Source: Paenibacillus sp. oral taxon 786 str. D14 (lineage in GTDB: Bacteria > Bacillota > Bacilli > Paenibacillales > Paenibacillaceae). From it: DNA of 24,590 bases. The stretch spans positions 21,913-46,502 of the forward strand of contig NZ_GG695987.1 of NCBI RefSeq assembly GCF_000159955.1, in the 5' to 3' direction. Under the pieces are notes generated by a model. The model was not told the origin of the DNA, made no database searches, and saw only the letters and a program-made list of their open reading frames with translations. This document shows, in pieces, positions 1-7,423 of the stretch (positions are counted from its first letter, which is position 1; each line of letters starts with the position of its first letter). The position numbers and the translations under genes are program-made.

Positions 1-21
1 TGCATTCGTATAAAAACCCAT
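1..21 (-). CDS. Start of a leftward gene, cut by the window edge; probable SOS gene
   Basis: Only the first seven codons are visible (M-G-F-Y-T-N-A), so the product cannot be named. The start is supported by an SD GGAGGG at 29-34 with a 7-nt spacer before the ATG at 19-21. Upstream, on the same strand, is a SigA-type promoter (87-115) with two LexA-like boxes. The inference is a DNA-damage-inducible gene running off the left edge. The N-terminus does not match the beginnings of LexA, RecA or YneA as I remember them. Confidence 0.5.
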
Positions 22-63
22 GCCCGATCCCTCCAATTTAAATCCCTCTAACTCAACGAATAT

Positions 64-75
64 GAACATATGTTC
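64..75. promoter_or_regulatory. LexA (SOS) box, start-site copy
   Basis: GAACATATGTTC is a perfect 12-bp palindrome identical to the core of the Bacillus LexA box. It lies about 30 bp centre-to-centre from the spacer copy and overlaps the first transcribed bases of the leftward promoter. Only the outermost C/G pair of the full consensus is missing. Confidence 0.65.
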
Positions 76-86
76 CCTTTGTTATC

Positions 87-115
87 ATTATACCAAACAC
101 CTGTTCGTAAATCAA
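87..115 (-). promoter_or_regulatory. SigA-type promoter of the leftward gene
   Basis: On the minus strand, TTGATT (110-115) and TATAAT (87-92) are separated by exactly 17 bp. Transcription would start near 80, giving a leader of about 60 nt to the ATG at 21. One LexA-like box fills the spacer and another lies just past the start site. Confidence 0.65.
93..107 (-). promoter_or_regulatory. LexA (SOS) box, -35/-10 spacer copy
   Basis: The minus strand reads CGAACAGGTGTTTG. This matches the Bacillus LexA/DinR consensus CGAACRNRYGTTYC at all but the last base. The site occupies the promoter spacer, where bound repressor would block RNA polymerase. Confidence 0.6.
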
Positions 116-210
116 GAAAAATATCCCAGATAAACCATCTTATCTTCGTAAAAACGGAACGATCAGCTCCACGGGCTATCTCATTTCTATCCCGCCTATG
201 GAGTTCCCAG

Positions 211-370
211 TTCTGAACCAAAGGGATAATCGTGTAAAGAGGCGTAGTTAGAAGATCCCCTTCGTCGATCTCCCCATTCTGAACCAAAGGGATAATCGTG
301 CAAAAAAGGCGCGGTGAGAAGATCCTCTCCTAGATTCCTCGTTCTGAACGAAAGGGATAATCGTGTAAAA
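211..370. repeat. Three tandem copies of a ~65-bp intergenic repeat
   Basis: A conserved core, TTCTGAACCAAAGGGATAAT followed by CGTGTAAAA, begins at 211, 278 and 342, a spacing of 67 and 64 bp. Between cores a second conserved block (GGCG, six variable bases, GAAGATCC) is seen at 241-258 and 308-325. The third core has one change (GAACG for GAACC). All three copies share one orientation. I recognise neither an IS end nor a known regulatory RNA in it. Confidence 0.75.
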
Positions 371-446
371 GGGCAAGCGGTTGTGAACATTGTTCGAAGA
401 CCTGTCACAATACTCCGGGAATTTCTGACAAACCTCCGGGTTTCTA

Positions 447-475
447 TCGACTCTTTTTTGGTAGTATGGTATTAT
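447..475 (+). promoter_or_regulatory. Candidate promoter of the amino-acid ABC operon
   Basis: TCGACT (447-452) and TATTAT (470-475) are 17 bp apart. Both resemble SigA hexamers. Transcription from here would give a leader of about 110 nt containing the duplicated 27-bp unit. The call rests on sequence alone. Confidence 0.35.
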
Positions 476-519
476 GATAGTCTGATAACGTATTAGCGGA
501 CTAAAGCGAGGTTCTGAGC

Positions 520-573
520 TAAGCTAATACTATTTGAGTTAATAGTTAAGCTAATAGTATTTGAGCTAATAGC
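520..573 (+). repeat. Duplicated 27-bp AT-rich unit in the operon leader
   Basis: Two adjacent 27-bp units (520-546 and 547-573) differ at only a few positions. One difference makes AATACTATT (526-534) and AATAGTATT (553-561) reverse complements, so the leader RNA could form a 9-bp hairpin with an 18-nt loop. The unit ends seven bases before the SD of the lipoprotein gene. It could be an operator pair or a leader structure; it matches no riboswitch I know. Confidence 0.55.
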
Positions 574-594
574 ATTACTCAGGGGGAGAGACAG

Positions 595-1380
595 ATGAAA
601 GCTAACAAAAAAATGATCATGATGAGCCTAGTGATGGCTCTGGTGTTAACGGTGCTGGCCGGCTGTTCGGGGTCGGGAGCGGGGAAAGAGGATAATAAGC
701 TGGTGATCGGGATCGACGATAAATTCGCACCGATGGGCTTCCGCGATGAAAATAACGAGATTGTTGGCTTCGATATTGATTACGCCAAAGCGGCGGCGGA
801 GAAAATGGGAATGGAAGCCACGTTCCAGCCGATCGACTGGTCGGCTAAGGAATCTGAGCTGAACAGCGGACGGATCGATCTGATCTGGAACGGATATACG
901 ATTACGGAGGAGCGTAAGGGCAAGGTCCTGTTTACGAAGCCTTACTTGAAAAATAGCCAGGTGGTCGTAACGCTGGCCGATTCGGAAATCACCCAGCTCA
1001 GCGATCTAGCTGGCAAGACGGTGGGCTTGCAGGCGTTGTCTTCCGCAGCGGATGCGCTGGACGCGGCCCCGATCAAGAGCGAGATCAAAACCATCTCGGA
1101 ATTCCCGGATAACGTACTTGCGCTTACGGATCTCAAAACGAAACGGCTTGATGCGGTCGTGATCGACGAAGTTGTGGCGAGATACTATATGGCGAAGGAA
1201 GAAGGTACGTTTAAGCTGCTGGATGAGTCGCTGGCGCCTGAAGAATACGGCATCGGCGTGAAGAAGGGGAACGAGGAGCTGCTGAACAAGCTGCAGAAGG
1301 CGCTCGACGAGCTGAACCAGGACGGTACCGCGTCGGAAATTTCGAAGAAATGGTTTGGCGAAGACAAAGTGCTGAAGTAG
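595..1380 (+). CDS. Amino-acid ABC transporter substrate-binding lipoprotein
   Basis: This 261-residue family 3 solute-binding protein captures a polar amino acid at the outer face of the membrane and passes it to the permease encoded next. A lysine-rich N-terminus and hydrophobic stretch lead to a lipobox L-A-G-C at residues 21-24, so Cys24 should be lipidated. The mature part begins a typical type 3 fold (DKFAPMGFRDENNEIVGFD) and keeps the family length. SD AGGGGGAGAG at 581-590 sets the ATG. It is the first gene of a three-gene operon and is followed by an internal terminator that would favour its over-expression relative to the membrane genes. The closest characterised types I can recall are the cystine and glutamine binders of Bacillus (TcyA-like, GlnH-like); the ligand cannot be read from sequence. 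Confidence 0.93.
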   Translation: MKANKKMIMMSLVMALVLTVLAGCSGSGAGKEDNKLVIGIDDKFAPMGFRDENNEIVGFDIDYAKAAAEKMGMEATFQPIDWSAKESELNSGRIDLIWNGYTITEERKGKVLFTKPYLKNSQVVVTLADSEITQLSDLAGKTVGLQALSSAADALDAAPIKSEIKTISEFPDNVLALTDLKTKRLDAVVIDEVVARYYMAKEEGTFKLLDESLAPEEYGIGVKKGNEELLNKLQKALDELNQDGTASEISKKWFGEDKVLK

Positions 1381-1394
1381 AAACGAAACGCGTA

Positions 1395-1425
1395 AAAACC
1401 GGATTGCTTCGGAATCCGGTTTTTT
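1395..1425 (+). terminator. Intra-operon terminator or attenuator
   Basis: An 11-bp perfect stem (1395-1405 with 1413-1423), a 7-nt loop and a run of T's lie between the binding-protein stop and the permease start. Partial read-through would give more binding protein than permease, as is common for such operons. Confidence 0.85.
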
Positions 1426-1467
1426 GCTGGTTGTGTTAAAATCCAAGATGTTCCGAGGAGAGCGATC

Positions 1468-2127
1468 ATGAGTCTGGAGTATTTGTTAAGTATCCTGGGG
1501 CCGATGCTGGAAGGGACGAAAACCACGATTTGGCTGTTTCTTCTGGCCATCGTGACATCGATTCCGCTGGGCTTCGCCTTTACCTTTATGGTTCGCAGCC
1601 GGATCAAGCCAGTCGCTTGGTTTGCCGGGGCTTATATTTATGTCATGCGCGGTACGCCGTTGCTGCTGCAAATGCTGTTCGTTTGCTTCGGGCTGCCGGT
1701 CATCCCGGTGATCGGCGAGTATCTCGTGATGGATCGGTTCGTCGCCGCTTGCGTTGCTTTTACGCTGAATTACGCGGCGTACTTCGCTGAGATCTTCCGC
1801 GGCGGCCTGCTGGCGATCGATAAGGGTCAATATGAAGCCGCGAAGGTGCTGGGGCTCAGCCGCTGGCAGACGACAACGCGGATCGTGCTGCCACAGATGC
1901 TGCGCATCGCGCTGCCCGCTGTCTCCAATGAGTCGATTACGCTGGTCAAGGATACAGCGCTGCTTTATGCAGTGGCCGTTCCCGAGCTGCTGCATTTTGC
2001 GCAAACGGCGGTCAACCGGGATTTTACGATCGTACCGTTTGTGCTTGCGGGCGTGCTGTACCTGTTGATGACGTTGGTACTGACCGTGCTGTTTAAGGCG
2101 CTGGAACGGAAGTTCAAATTTGAGTAA
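1468..2127 (+). CDS. Amino-acid ABC transporter permease
   Basis: This 219-residue integral membrane subunit belongs to the HisM/GlnP type. It has a hydrophobic N-terminal helix (about residues 15-35), further helices, and the ATPase-docking EAA loop from residue 123 (EAAKVLGLSRWQTTTRIVLP). The length is normal for polar amino-acid permeases, which work as homodimers when only one permease is encoded, as here. SD GAGGAGA lies 7-8 nt before the ATG. The ATPase gene begins 12 bp after its stop, so the two are almost certainly co-transcribed. Confidence 0.94.
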   Translation: MSLEYLLSILGPMLEGTKTTIWLFLLAIVTSIPLGFAFTFMVRSRIKPVAWFAGAYIYVMRGTPLLLQMLFVCFGLPVIPVIGEYLVMDRFVAACVAFTLNYAAYFAEIFRGGLLAIDKGQYEAAKVLGLSRWQTTTRIVLPQMLRIALPAVSNESITLVKDTALLYAVAVPELLHFAQTAVNRDFTIVPFVLAGVLYLLMTLVLTVLFKALERKFKFE

Positions 2128-2139
2128 AGGGCTGGAATC

Positions 2140-2889
2140 ATGGATCAAGCAATCGTTCAAGTCGAGCATTTACGAAAATCGTTTGGCCAGCTGGAGGTGC
2201 TGAAAAACGTCTCCTTTAACGTCGCTACGAGCGAGGTGCTGGCGGTGATCGGGCCGTCCGGTTCGGGCAAGAGCACCATGCTGCGTGCCTTGGCCCATCT
2301 TGAGGAAATCGACGGGGGGACGATCCGGATTGGAGGCGAGTCGCTGGTGGACAATGGGCGGTATGCCGGCAGTGCCAAGCTCAAGGAAATTACCGCCCGT
2401 ATGGGCATGGTGTTCCAGCATTTCAATCTGTTCCCGCACCTCACGGTGCGCGGGAACCTGGAGCTCGCACCCAAGCTGGTGAAAAGGCAGCCGGCTGCAG
2501 ACATCCGCGCCAAGGCCACGGAGCTGCTGGAGAAGGTCGGGCTCTCCGATAAAGCGGAGGTTTATCCGGCTAACCTGTCCGGGGGGCAAAAGCAGCGGGT
2601 CGCCATTGCCCGGGCGCTGATGATGAATCCGGAGATTCTGCTGTTCGACGAGCCGACCTCTGCGCTGGATCCCGAGCTAACGGGCGAGGTGCTGCAGGTG
2701 ATGAAGCAGCTCGCCGAAGAGCGGATGACGATGATCGTCGTCACGCATGAGATGGGCTTTGCGCGGGAGGTAGCCGACCGCGTGATGTTTATGGCGGACG
2801 GGGAGATTATCGAATCCGGCCCGCCGGAGCAGCTGTTTGGTGCGCCGCAGCATGAGCGTACGCGGTCCTTTTTGCAGCGGGTGCTGTGA
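2140..2889 (+). CDS. Amino-acid ABC transporter ATP-binding protein
   Basis: This 249-residue ATPase energises the importer. It has Walker [10 protein letters not shown] (38-46), a Q-loop region ([13 protein letters not shown]), signature LSGGQKQR starting at 146, Walker B LLFDEP (D170, E171) and a switch His in VVTHEM. The order, spacing and length match GlnQ/TcyC-type proteins. It is the last gene of the operon and is followed 11 bp later by a very strong terminator. The SD (AAAGGG) is moderate and overlaps the end of the permease gene, which suggests translational coupling. Confidence 0.95.
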   Translation: MDQAIVQVEHLRKSFGQLEVLKNVSFNVATSEVLAVIGPSGSGKSTMLRALAHLEEIDGGTIRIGGESLVDNGRYAGSAKLKEITARMGMVFQHFNLFPHLTVRGNLELAPKLVKRQPAADIRAKATELLEKVGLSDKAEVYPANLSGGQKQRVAIARALMMNPEILLFDEPTSALDPELTGEVLQVMKQLAEERMTMIVVTHEMGFAREVADRVMFMADGEIIESGPPEQLFGAPQHERTRSFLQRVL

Positions 2890-2900
2890 TAACTAATTTC

Positions 2901-2959
2901 AAAAACGGCGGCAGCCTCGGAACTTCAACTACGAAGTTTGAGGCTGCCGCCGTTTTTTT
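2901..2959 (+). terminator. Strong, probably bidirectional terminator
   Basis: An 18-bp perfect stem (2901-2918 with 2940-2957) has a further inner stem (2919-2926 with 2933-2939). It is flanked by A's on the left and seven T's on the right. It ends the ABC operon and, read leftward, would also end whatever gene the relic at 2971-3275 came from. Confidence 0.93.
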
Positions 2960-2970
2960 ACCACCCTATT

Positions 2971-3275
2971 TTATTTCACCGAGTAAACCCCTTCTTTGTA
3001 AACCAACGTATAGATCATGCCAGAGTCGGTCAGAACGTACTGGTCCACTGCATCCTTGGACAAGCGGCGCTGTTTGCCGTCGACAGCAATATGGTATATG
3101 CCGGGCTCGTAGCCATGGGATACATAGTAGACGCCGGACTTGTTGACCTCGAAGGTCGTATCAGCAGTAGCTCCGGGCGCCAGGGCAGCCAGCTTCTTCT
3201 CCTGGCCGGTGGACCGCCAGCGTATCCGGGTGTCACCGATTCGCCGTTAACAAGCATGGTCGTGCTATTCACCTT
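2971..3275 (-). pseudogene. Relic: C-terminus of a stalk-domain (copper amine oxidase N-like) surface protein
   Basis: On the minus strand, a frame ending in TAA at 2971-2973 reads KKLAALAPGATADTTFEVNK, then SGVYYVSHGYEPGIYHI, and ends TDSGMIYTLVYKEGVYSVK. This looks like a genuine secreted-domain C-terminus. Its frame meets a stop at 3247. In another frame, around 3230-3275, FKVNSTTMLVNGESV resembles the stalk domain often called copper amine oxidase N-terminal-like. The two pieces seem joined by a deletion or frameshift, and no start or SD remains. The product class rests on the short KVNST-MLVNG motif, so the family name is tentative; that it is a broken minus-strand gene is more secure. 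Confidence 0.6.
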
Positions 3276-3283
3276 GAACTTGA

Positions 3284-3640
3284 CCGTTCGCTACCTATGG
3301 CCAGCATCATGTTTGGCATACCCATCCGCTGGATTTTGCCGTCGCCACACCGATGGGAATGATGAATGGGCTGGCCAATACCGGCACGCAACTGCTGGAG
3401 CCCATTTTGCATGCCCGTATCGTTGTTCCTGAAGAGAATGCCGGCCGGGTGATGAACGACCTCGTGCAGATGCGCGGCCGTTTCGAGCCGCCGCAGCGGC
3501 AAGGGGAACGCGTATTGATTGAGGGACATGTGCCGCTCTCGACTTCGCTCGATTACCCGATTGAACTTAGTTCGTATACCAAAAATGTTAGGGTCGCGCA
3601 TAAAGGTATCCAAATACTGCCAGAATCCGCGGCGGGCTAA
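3284..3640 (+). pseudogene. Relic: C-terminal part of a TetM/EF-G-like translation GTPase
   Basis: The plus-strand frame reads YGQHHVWHTHPLDFAVATPM from 3296, then GLANTGTQLLEPILHARIVV, and continues with VLIEGHVPLSTSLDYPIEL. This is the domain IV/V region of ribosomal-protection-type GTPases (TetM/TetO relatives), including the typical G-T-x-LLEP and the E-G-x-VPL strand. Similarity ends after about 3570, where an intact protein would show an SYTKGRG-type loop; the frame then runs into unrelated sequence and stops at 3640. The GTPase domain, a start and an SD are all missing. It is therefore a dead fragment, perhaps copied or left behind by rearrangement. Confidence 0.72.
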
Positions 3641-3650
3641 CGCTTCGCCG

Positions 3651-3794
3651 ATCAATATAAAGCATGGATACCTTCGATTTGAAAACTTCGCCGACTTCGG
3701 ATTGTTCGACTTTCAGCCTGCGACGGATAATGGACAGATTGGTCCCTATTGATTCATTAAAGGCGTCATGCGGTCCGACGATCACGGTCTCCGC
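3651..3794 (-). pseudogene. Relic: fragment of a GerA-family spore germination receptor subunit
   Basis: The minus strand reads ETVIVGPHDAFNESIGTNLS, then IIRRRLKVEQSEVG, and ends KSKVSMLYID. This corresponds to the conserved GerAA/GerBA/GerKA stretch T-x-V-x-G-P-x-x-x-F-x-E-x-x-x-T-N-x-x-x-I-R-R-R. About 48 codons survive. The left side runs into unrelated sequence near 3650. The right side is cut exactly at the T-tract of the HAD-gene terminator. No membrane part, start or SD is present. Confidence 0.75.
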
Positions 3795-3829
3795 AAAAAA
3801 AGAATGCTGCCCTTTGCTCGCAGCATTCT
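3795..3829 (-). terminator. Terminator of the HAD-phosphatase gene
   Basis: On the minus strand, a 10-bp stem AGAATGCTGC/GCAGCATTCT (3820-3829 with 3801-3810) is followed by seven T's. It begins 15 bp past the HAD stop codon. Confidence 0.88.
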
Positions 3830-3843
3830 GTGCGTGATCGTCT

Positions 3844-4575
3844 TTACATGGATTCGCTCAATAATAGCCGGGATAATTCGGCATAACTGGCAACCGGGGT
3901 ATGGGGGAGATGCGGATCGGATTCGGGCGGGATTCCGCGGTGATTGAACCAAATGGAGTGCCAGCCAGCGCCAGCCGCCCCTACGACATCGTTGCGCCAG
4001 GAATCTCCGATATACCAGCACTGATCCGGTGCTATGCCCAGTTTCCCTGCAATCAGGTTGAACAAGCGTGCATCCGGTTTCGTCAAGCCAACCGCACCCG
4101 AGATGAACACCAGCTCGGCGGGAATCAGCCGATCGACCCCCAGTGCCCGGATCTTTCGCCATTGGTGGTCCGGCGGTCCGTTCGTAATGATTCCGACGAC
4201 GGCGCCCCGCGCCTGGAGTTCGCCGATCAGCTCCAGCGCTCCGGGAAACGGCCGAATGTCAAATTGACGGCCTAGGTAAGCGGCCTGTACCGCCGCGGCT
4301 TGTTCGGTTGTCAGAGAGAGCCCAAACTCCCCTAGAGAACGCACGAAACGTTCGGTGCGCATCGATTCCAGCACCTGCCCGTAGGTGGGCGTACCCCCGG
4401 CTTGGGCGGAAAGATAATCGCTGTAATAGCGCATCCGGTGATACGCCGATTCATAGGGGAAGTTCGGCCCGGTGTGCAGGATCTCTTCCAGTGCCTCGCG
4501 AAAAGGCTGCAGGTGGTCGTATAACGTATCATCCACGTCAAAAAAGACCGCGTGGTTTGGCGTAATTGTGTTCAT
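3844..4575 (-). CDS. HAD-superfamily phosphatase (YjjG/YsbA-like)
   Basis: This 243-residue cytoplasmic hydrolase probably dephosphorylates a small metabolite such as a nucleotide or sugar phosphate. All four HAD motifs are present: motif I FFDVDDTLYD (nucleophile Asp14, acid/base Asp16), motif II ITNG, the motif III lysine in GLTKPDARLF, and motif IV YIGDSWRNDVVGA. The helical cap between motifs I and II is of the C1 type. SD AAGGGG lies about 10 nt before the ATG. It is transcribed alone, away from the divergent sensor kinase. A minus-strand TATAAT at 4677-4682 may be its -10, although I see no good -35. The substrate is unknown. Confidence 0.9.
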   Translation of the reverse strand: MNTITPNHAVFFDVDDTLYDHLQPFREALEEILHTGPNFPYESAYHRMRYYSDYLSAQAGGTPTYGQVLESMRTERFVRSLGEFGLSLTTEQAAAVQAAYLGRQFDIRPFPGALELIGELQARGAVVGIITNGPPDHQWRKIRALGVDRLIPAELVFISGAVGLTKPDARLFNLIAGKLGIAPDQCWYIGDSWRNDVVGAAGAGWHSIWFNHRGIPPESDPHLPHTPVASYAELSRLLLSESM

Positions 4576-4721
4576 TGTGATGATCCCCTTCTCTTTACCA
4601 GCCGCAGTAGAAAACCTTGGCTTTTTCCTATAAAATGCTTATGTATTGTACTGGCTACGGGAGCCGTCGCCTTCCCATTATACGTGACAATTTCGAAAAA
4701 TCCATAGTTCACCCGGTCCTT

Positions 4722-4751
4722 TTCGGATATGATGGGATCGGATTGTATACT
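4722..4751 (+). promoter_or_regulatory. Candidate promoter of the YesM-like kinase gene
   Basis: TTCGGA (4722-4727) and TATACT (4746-4751) are 18 bp apart. Transcription would begin near 4758, downstream of the in-frame ATG at 4729. This favours the GTG at 4777 as the translation start. The -35 is weak. Confidence 0.4.
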
Positions 4752-4776
4752 TTGGGTGGAAAGGTTTGGAGCGGAC

Positions 4777-6537
4777 GTGAAAAAGCCGAAACGATGGTTT
4801 ACCTTAAGAAATCAAATCTTCATCAGTTTTATGCTGCTGATGATTTTTGTCCTGGGAATCGCCAGCGTACTCACTTATTATCGGATGTCCGCACTGCTGG
4901 AAACCAATGCTGAGAAGCATATCAGTCAAACCGCGATGCAGGCCAACGGTCGATTGGATGCGCTGATTGCCCAGATCAATACGCTGACCACGCAGGTCGC
5001 CACCGATGATTACGTCCAGAAGCTGCTGCTCGCTGAGGTGCAAGGGAAGGAGACGCCCTTTAGCTCGCGCCAATCGCTGCTGCCGCTGTTTAGTGACTAT
5101 CAGGCCTATGTGACCGGCATCAAGTCGCTTGAGTTATATACTAACGATTATCGCCGATTGTTCCCGCTGAACGAAACCGAGTTGATCGACACGATCGATT
5201 CGGAATGGATTAACGCCGCGAATTGGGGCAAAGGGGCGCTCGTCTGGATTGGTATCGATCCGCGCGATCCGTCTACCGTGCTGGCGCTGCGCCGGGTGAG
5301 CTTGCTGGACCGCTGGTTTTCGTCCGGGGGATATTTAATGGTGCGGCTCGATCGGACTTATTTTCAAATCCATGAGCAGATCGACGAAGAGGTTGGGGAG
5401 TATATCCTGCTGGTTGACGGGAATCAGCGTCCCGTGGCATCCAATTTCAGCTTTCCTGCGGAAGAATTAAATTTGAAGGAGCTGCTGAGCAACGAAGGAA
5501 AAAATATCACCATCGGCGGGCAGAGGTTTATTGAGGTCAAACAAGCCTCCAAAGCTACGGGGTGGACGCTGGTCTTCTTCACGCCCATGAGCTACGTCAC
5601 CAGCGGGATCTCCGCGCTGCGAACAGCTGTCCTCGCTTCGGGAGCCATAGGGGTGCTGCTGTTCCTGATCATGTCGCTGTCGCTGTCCACGATGATCACC
5701 CGGCCCATCTTCCGGTTGATCAAGGCGATGCGCGGGGCGAGATTCGGGGTGCTGCAGCGGAACCCGATGTTCTCGAGCACGATGGAAATCAACGAGCTGA
5801 ACAATTCCTACAACCAAATGGTCGACAATATGAACGAATTGATCCGTGTCGTTTACGAGAAGGAGCTCCTGCAAAGCCGGACCGAATTAAAGGCGCTGCA
5901 AGCTCAAATCAACCCTCATTTTCTGTTTAATACGCTGGAGGCCTTCTATTGGTCGCTGGAGGACAAGGGGGAGGAGGAGCTGGCCAACCTGGTCGTCGGC
6001 ATGTCCAACTTGTTCCGGTACATTATCAGCAGCCCCAACCAGGACGAGTGGGTGACGATCGAGGACGAGCTGGAGCATGTGGAACGATACCTGCAGCTGA
6101 TGACTATCCGACTTGCGGAACGGTTAACCTGGTCCATTGATGCCGGCGAATTCCGCCATGTTAAAATTCCAAAGCTTCTGATTCAGCCGCTGGTGGAAAA
6201 CGCAATTTTGCACGGGGTTGAAAAGCAACTCGGCCAGGGCAAAGTAAGCGTATGCGTCGAATCCTCAGACAAGGAAGGTTACGTGAAAATCACCGTGCGG
6301 GACAACGGTCCCGGCATGGATGAGGAAACGTTAAACGGCCTACTGCAGGCGATGGAAGGCGGACCTTCCATTTCCTCGAAGGGGACAGGCGTCGGGATTG
6401 TAAATGTACAACGGCGACTTCGCCTGTATTATGATGAGGAGCAAGGGAAGAAGCACGGTTTGCAAGTGACCAGCCGCCCGGGCGAAGGAACGTCCGTAAG
6501 CTTTGAAATACCTAGTGATTACGGGGGAACGGTATGA
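4777..6537 (+). CDS. YesM-type sensor histidine kinase
   Basis: This 586-residue membrane kinase probably senses an extracellular sugar-related cue and phosphorylates the response regulator encoded next. Transmembrane helix 1 is at about residues 12-34. An extracytoplasmic sensor domain of about 240 residues follows, then helix 2 (about 281-305), a HAMP segment, and a His_kinase domain with QINPHFLFNTLE (His381). The ATPase domain has LVENAILHG (Asn475), DNGPGM and GTGVGIVNVQRRL. I chose GTG 4777, preceded by GGAG (4768-4771, 5-nt spacer), over the in-frame ATG at 4729, which lies upstream of the likely transcription start. The stop overlaps the regulator start by 4 nt (ATGA), so the two are translationally coupled. 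Confidence 0.92.
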   Translation: MKKPKRWFTLRNQIFISFMLLMIFVLGIASVLTYYRMSALLETNAEKHISQTAMQANGRLDALIAQINTLTTQVATDDYVQKLLLAEVQGKETPFSSRQSLLPLFSDYQAYVTGIKSLELYTNDYRRLFPLNETELIDTIDSEWINAANWGKGALVWIGIDPRDPSTVLALRRVSLLDRWFSSGGYLMVRLDRTYFQIHEQIDEEVGEYILLVDGNQRPVASNFSFPAEELNLKELLSNEGKNITIGGQRFIEVKQASKATGWTLVFFTPMSYVTSGISALRTAVLASGAIGVLLFLIMSLSLSTMITRPIFRLIKAMRGARFGVLQRNPMFSSTMEINELNNSYNQMVDNMNELIRVVYEKELLQSRTELKALQAQINPHFLFNTLEAFYWSLEDKGEEELANLVVGMSNLFRYIISSPNQDEWVTIEDELEHVERYLQLMTIRLAERLTWSIDAGEFRHVKIPKLLIQPLVENAILHGVEKQLGQGKVSVCVESSDKEGYVKITVRDNGPGMDEETLNGLLQAMEGGPSISSKGTGVGIVNVQRRLRLYYDEEQGKKHGLQVTSRPGEGTSVSFEIPSDYGGTV

Positions 6538-7331
6538 AGCAGACAAAAACCATACTTGTGGTGGAAGATGAACCGAGAACAAGACAGGGCTTTACGAAAA
6601 CATTGGAAGCCTGGTCTGCCGGCCGGTACCGGATCGAGGCGGCGGACAGCGGGCAGGCGGCGCTGGCTTGGCTGGAGAATCATGTCGCTCATCTGCTGAT
6701 CACGGACATCCGCATGCCCGGCATCAGCGGGCTGGAGCTGATCGAAATGCAGCAGCGCCATAAGCAGTTCAAGCCGGTGGCGATTATCATTTCGGGTTAT
6801 GCGGAATTCGAATACGCGCAAAAAGCGATGCAGCTCGGCGTCGTCAATTACTTGCTGAAGCCGGTGGACAAGCACAAGCTGGTTCAGGCCGTAGAGCAGG
6901 CGTTGCGGGTGGAGGACGACCGGCATCGAATCGAAACGATGGAGAAGCTGGTTGACCCGCGGCTGCTGGAGACAAAGGATACGGATACGCAATATACGCC
7001 CCAGGTGCGGGAGGCACTGAATTACCTGGACGAGCATTTGCACGAGCCGATTACGATGCGCCAGGTGGCCGACCATCTGCATCTGAATCCGAGTTACTTC
7101 AGCGTGCTATTCAAAGAGCAGACCGACCTTACCTTCAGCGAATATATCACCCGATTGCGGGTGCTCCGCGCTAAGGAGCTGCTGCTGCGGACGACGTTGT
7201 CCGTTGGGGAGATCGCTGAGCGTGTAGGTTATCAAAGCGACAAATATTTTATCAAGGTGTTCAAAAACTATGAAGGGATGAGTCCCAGCAAATACCGCAG
7301 CCGGACGAAAGAGACGGAAGATGACGCCTAA
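6534..7331 (+). CDS. YesN-type response regulator with AraC DNA-binding domain
   Basis: This 265-residue regulator has a receiver domain (acidic E11-D12-E13, phospho-acceptor Asp58 in LLITDIRMPG, Lys109 in YLLKPVD) followed by a double helix-turn-helix of the AraC type (about 163-260, ending GMSPSKYRS). It is at the short end for the YesN group because receiver and DNA-binding domains are joined by a short linker, without the long middle region many relatives carry. It overlaps the kinase gene by 4 nt. The likely target is the sugar-binding lipoprotein gene 137 bp downstream. No clear terminator separates them, so read-through is possible. Confidence 0.93.
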   Translation: MKQTKTILVVEDEPRTRQGFTKTLEAWSAGRYRIEAADSGQAALAWLENHVAHLLITDIRMPGISGLELIEMQQRHKQFKPVAIIISGYAEFEYAQKAMQLGVVNYLLKPVDKHKLVQAVEQALRVEDDRHRIETMEKLVDPRLLETKDTDTQYTPQVREALNYLDEHLHEPITMRQVADHLHLNPSYFSVLFKEQTDLTFSEYITRLRVLRAKELLLRTTLSVGEIAERVGYQSDKYFIKVFKNYEGMSPSKYRSRTKETEDDA

Positions 7332-7423
7332 GCCTTAGCCGTTCAATCACGGATATTTGCGGCGAACGGTTTGTTGCCCTCTGCTTGCTATGGAAGCGGA
7401 ATCATCAACGTGATAAACTTGGG

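Larger units (their letters stand above)
22..594. other. Divergent intergenic region
   Basis: No convincing gene lies between the leftward partial gene and the rightward ABC operon. The stretch holds the SOS promoter (64-115), three tandem repeat copies (211-370), a candidate rightward promoter (447-475), a duplicated 27-bp unit (520-573) and an SD (581-590). Open frames of 60-79 codons here run through the repeats, lack SD sites and look like chance. Confidence 0.6.

Noticed and set aside
211..370. CRISPR array
   Set aside because: Only three cores, spacing about 65 bp, and the intervening sequence is itself partly repeated; no cas genes nearby.
2938..3432. Plus-strand open frame of 164 codons beginning inside the ABC-operon terminator
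   Set aside because: Its start lies in a terminator stem and it crosses the antisense of two recognisable relics; no SD and no domain.
3269..3655. Minus-strand open frame of 128 codons
   Set aside because: It is the shadow of the TetM/EF-G-like relic; its sequence resembles nothing, while the plus frame does.
7338..7370. Terminator between the YesN-like gene and the sugar-binding protein gene
   Set aside because: Only a 6-bp stem (CCGTTC/GAACGG) with a 19-nt loop and no proper T-tract.
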